Of a stretch of 14,953 nt of DNA, positions 14,036-14,953 are shown in pieces (within the stretch, counting starts at the first letter, position 1; each line of letters begins with the position of its first letter). The position numbers and the translations under genes were made by a program. This DNA comes from an uncultured Rikenellaceae bacterium (GTDB lineage Bacteria; Bacteroidota; Bacteroidia; Bacteroidales; Rikenellaceae). The notes under the pieces are model-generated. The model was not told the DNA's origin and ran no database searches. It was given only the letters and a program-made list of their open reading frames with translations. The stretch is from contig CAMQVM010000011.1 of NCBI GenBank assembly GCA_947038135.1, forward strand, positions 1-14,953, written 5' to 3'.

Positions 14036-14895
14036 TATGACCTCTGTTTACGTCTTACAAAGAACCATGTTATTATAATAGCTATTATAGCACCTATAAC
14101 ATACAATACAGTATACGACTTGGCAGTCACCTCGTGCTGTGCAGCCTTGGTTTTGTTGTTGCCTTTATCGGCTGTCTGCTGCTCCTCTTTTTTCAGCACT
14201 GTGCTTTTTACTGCCTCGGCATCGCTCAGCTCTACTTGTCGTGCCTTGTCAATATCTTTGTTATACCTCTCGCCCGTAGCCTTGTCTACATTTGCAGCGA
14301 TGAAAGTTCGTAGCTTAGCGTTGTCGCATACAAAACCACTACACCCTGCGTCGTGCTGCGCCACAAATTTTGTGTGAAGCATAGCGACATCTTTTAGCTG
14401 CTCAGCGCTGGCATTCCACATCCCTTTGCGTGCCGACTCCATTAATATCGCTGTCATCTCTTGAAGCGCATAGGGGTTTTTAGCAGCAAACTTAGCCTCA
14501 GTGCCAAGCTTATACTCATCTTTTACGTATATATCATAATATTTGTTCCATAGGTGCTGATCTATAACAGATGGCTTCATAGCGTTCCAGCCGTAGGTGT
14601 TGCGGAACACCTCTGAGAAACGTGACATTGCGCTGCTTTCACCTTTCATCATTTCGGTTATATATTTAGGGTTTAATATTGTAGAGTTGCTCTCTACGCC
14701 AATCGCCTCTTTCAACCCTTGTACTTTTGCTCGGTTGCTGTTTCTGAAGTCATTGAAGTAAGCAGTAGGGTCATTTCCTGTAACGTACTGCACCGCTGCC
14801 GATAAGCCTCCCATAAACTCATATACGTGGTCAAGGCTAAGTGCACCCCAAGTGTTGCTTGAGCGGGGCTGTACTACTCCCTCGGTGTTTAGCAA
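14035..14895 (-). CDS. hmuS: CobN/magnesium-chelatase family protein HmuS, C-terminal part
   Basis: This is the end of a very large CobN-like protein (normally over 1,200 residues). CobN proteins are the large subunit of cobalt chelatases; the Bacteroidetes HmuS branch acts in haem use, and is reported to remove iron from haem without oxygen. Visible signatures are 'VVQPRSSNTWGALSLDHVYE', 'FMGGLSAAV', 'NPKYITEMMKGESSA' and 'NPYALQEMTAILMESARKGM', all typical of the CobN C-terminal region. A 'CSGFVCDNAKLRTF' motif follows. A polar linker leads to a C-terminal anchor helix ('VLYVIGAIIAIIITWFFVRR'). The TTG at 14895 is not a real start: an in-frame TAA at 14904-14902 simply interrupts the frame just before conserved sequence, with only 49 bases left to the window end. 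So the gene is either broken or the end of the sequence is wrong. Confidence 0.82.
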   Translation of the reverse strand: MLNTEGVVQPRSSNTWGALSLDHVYEFMGGLSAAVQYVTGNDPTAYFNDFRNSNRAKVQGLKEAIGVESNSTILNPKYITEMMKGESSAMSRFSEVFRNTYGWNAMKPSVIDQHLWNKYYDIYVKDEYKLGTEAKFAAKNPYALQEMTAILMESARKGMWNASAEQLKDVAMLHTKFVAQHDAGCSGFVCDNAKLRTFIAANVDKATGERYNKDIDKARQVELSDAEAVKSTVLKKEEQQTADKGNNKTKAAQHEVTAKSYTVLYVIGAIIAIIITWFFVRRKQRS

Positions 14896-14953
14896 GTAAG
14901 CTTAAAATACACCGCTGCGTATATGACCCCTTTCGTCAATGCCATCAGCAGGA

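Noticed and set aside
14120..14377. Plus-strand open frames across the hmu operon (also 12830-13036 and 13326-13622)
   Set aside because: They lie opposite well-supported hmuS, hmuU and hmuT reading frames and show no recognisable motif.

Overview
The window looks like chromosomal DNA from a low-GC anaerobe of the order Bacteroidales. The grounds are lipoprotein signal peptides with BACON, Big_4-like and fimbrillin-like domains, a SusC-like (carboxypeptidase-regulatory) TonB receptor start, the gene order DUF4271-hemD-rnpA-yidD, an HmuSTUV-type haem operon, and several promoters of the Bacteroides type (TTG, a 19-21 nt gap, then TAnnTTTG). No tRNA, rRNA, CRISPR array or intact insertion sequence was seen.

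Layout. 1-554 (-) is the N-terminal part of a TonB-dependent receptor that runs off the left edge, with a good promoter. 948-2135 (-) is an orphan sensor histidine kinase with its own terminator. 2294-4883 (+) is a housekeeping block: a DUF4271 membrane protein, uroporphyrinogen-III synthase, the RNase P protein and YidD, closed by a perfect 19-bp terminator hairpin. 5011-5385 (-) is a YccF membrane protein. 5386-5935 has no gene but carries six DnaA-box-like TTATCAACA sites and several palindromes; it is a candidate replication origin or protein-binding array. 5936-10052 (-) holds three secreted lipoproteins: a small one of unknown function, a BACON/Big_4 protein, and a large fimbrillin-like/BACON zinc metalloprotease. 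A frameshifted gene remnant lies between the first two. 10302-10512 (+) appears to be an unannotated structured RNA with its own promoter and terminator. 10598-11897 (+) is a hemerythrin-domain protein and a LuxR-type regulator whose receiver domain lacks the phospho-acceptor aspartate. 11898-12414 is a gene-free convergent region with a repeated 17-bp-arm palindrome. 12415-14895 (-) is the distal part of a haem uptake/demetallation operon (hmuV, hmuU, hmuT and the C-terminal end of CobN-like hmuS).

How the parts work together. The hmuSTUV products are thought to act with an outer-membrane haem receptor (outside the window): HmuS is a CobN-like chelatase acting on haem, and HmuT/U/V form an inner-membrane assembly with an ExbB/TolQ-like proton channel. 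The hemerythrin/LuxR pair is a plausible oxygen- or NO-responsive module. The lipoprotein block suggests surface proteolysis. hemD alone does not show that the cell makes its own haem, since it could serve sirohaem or cobalamin synthesis.
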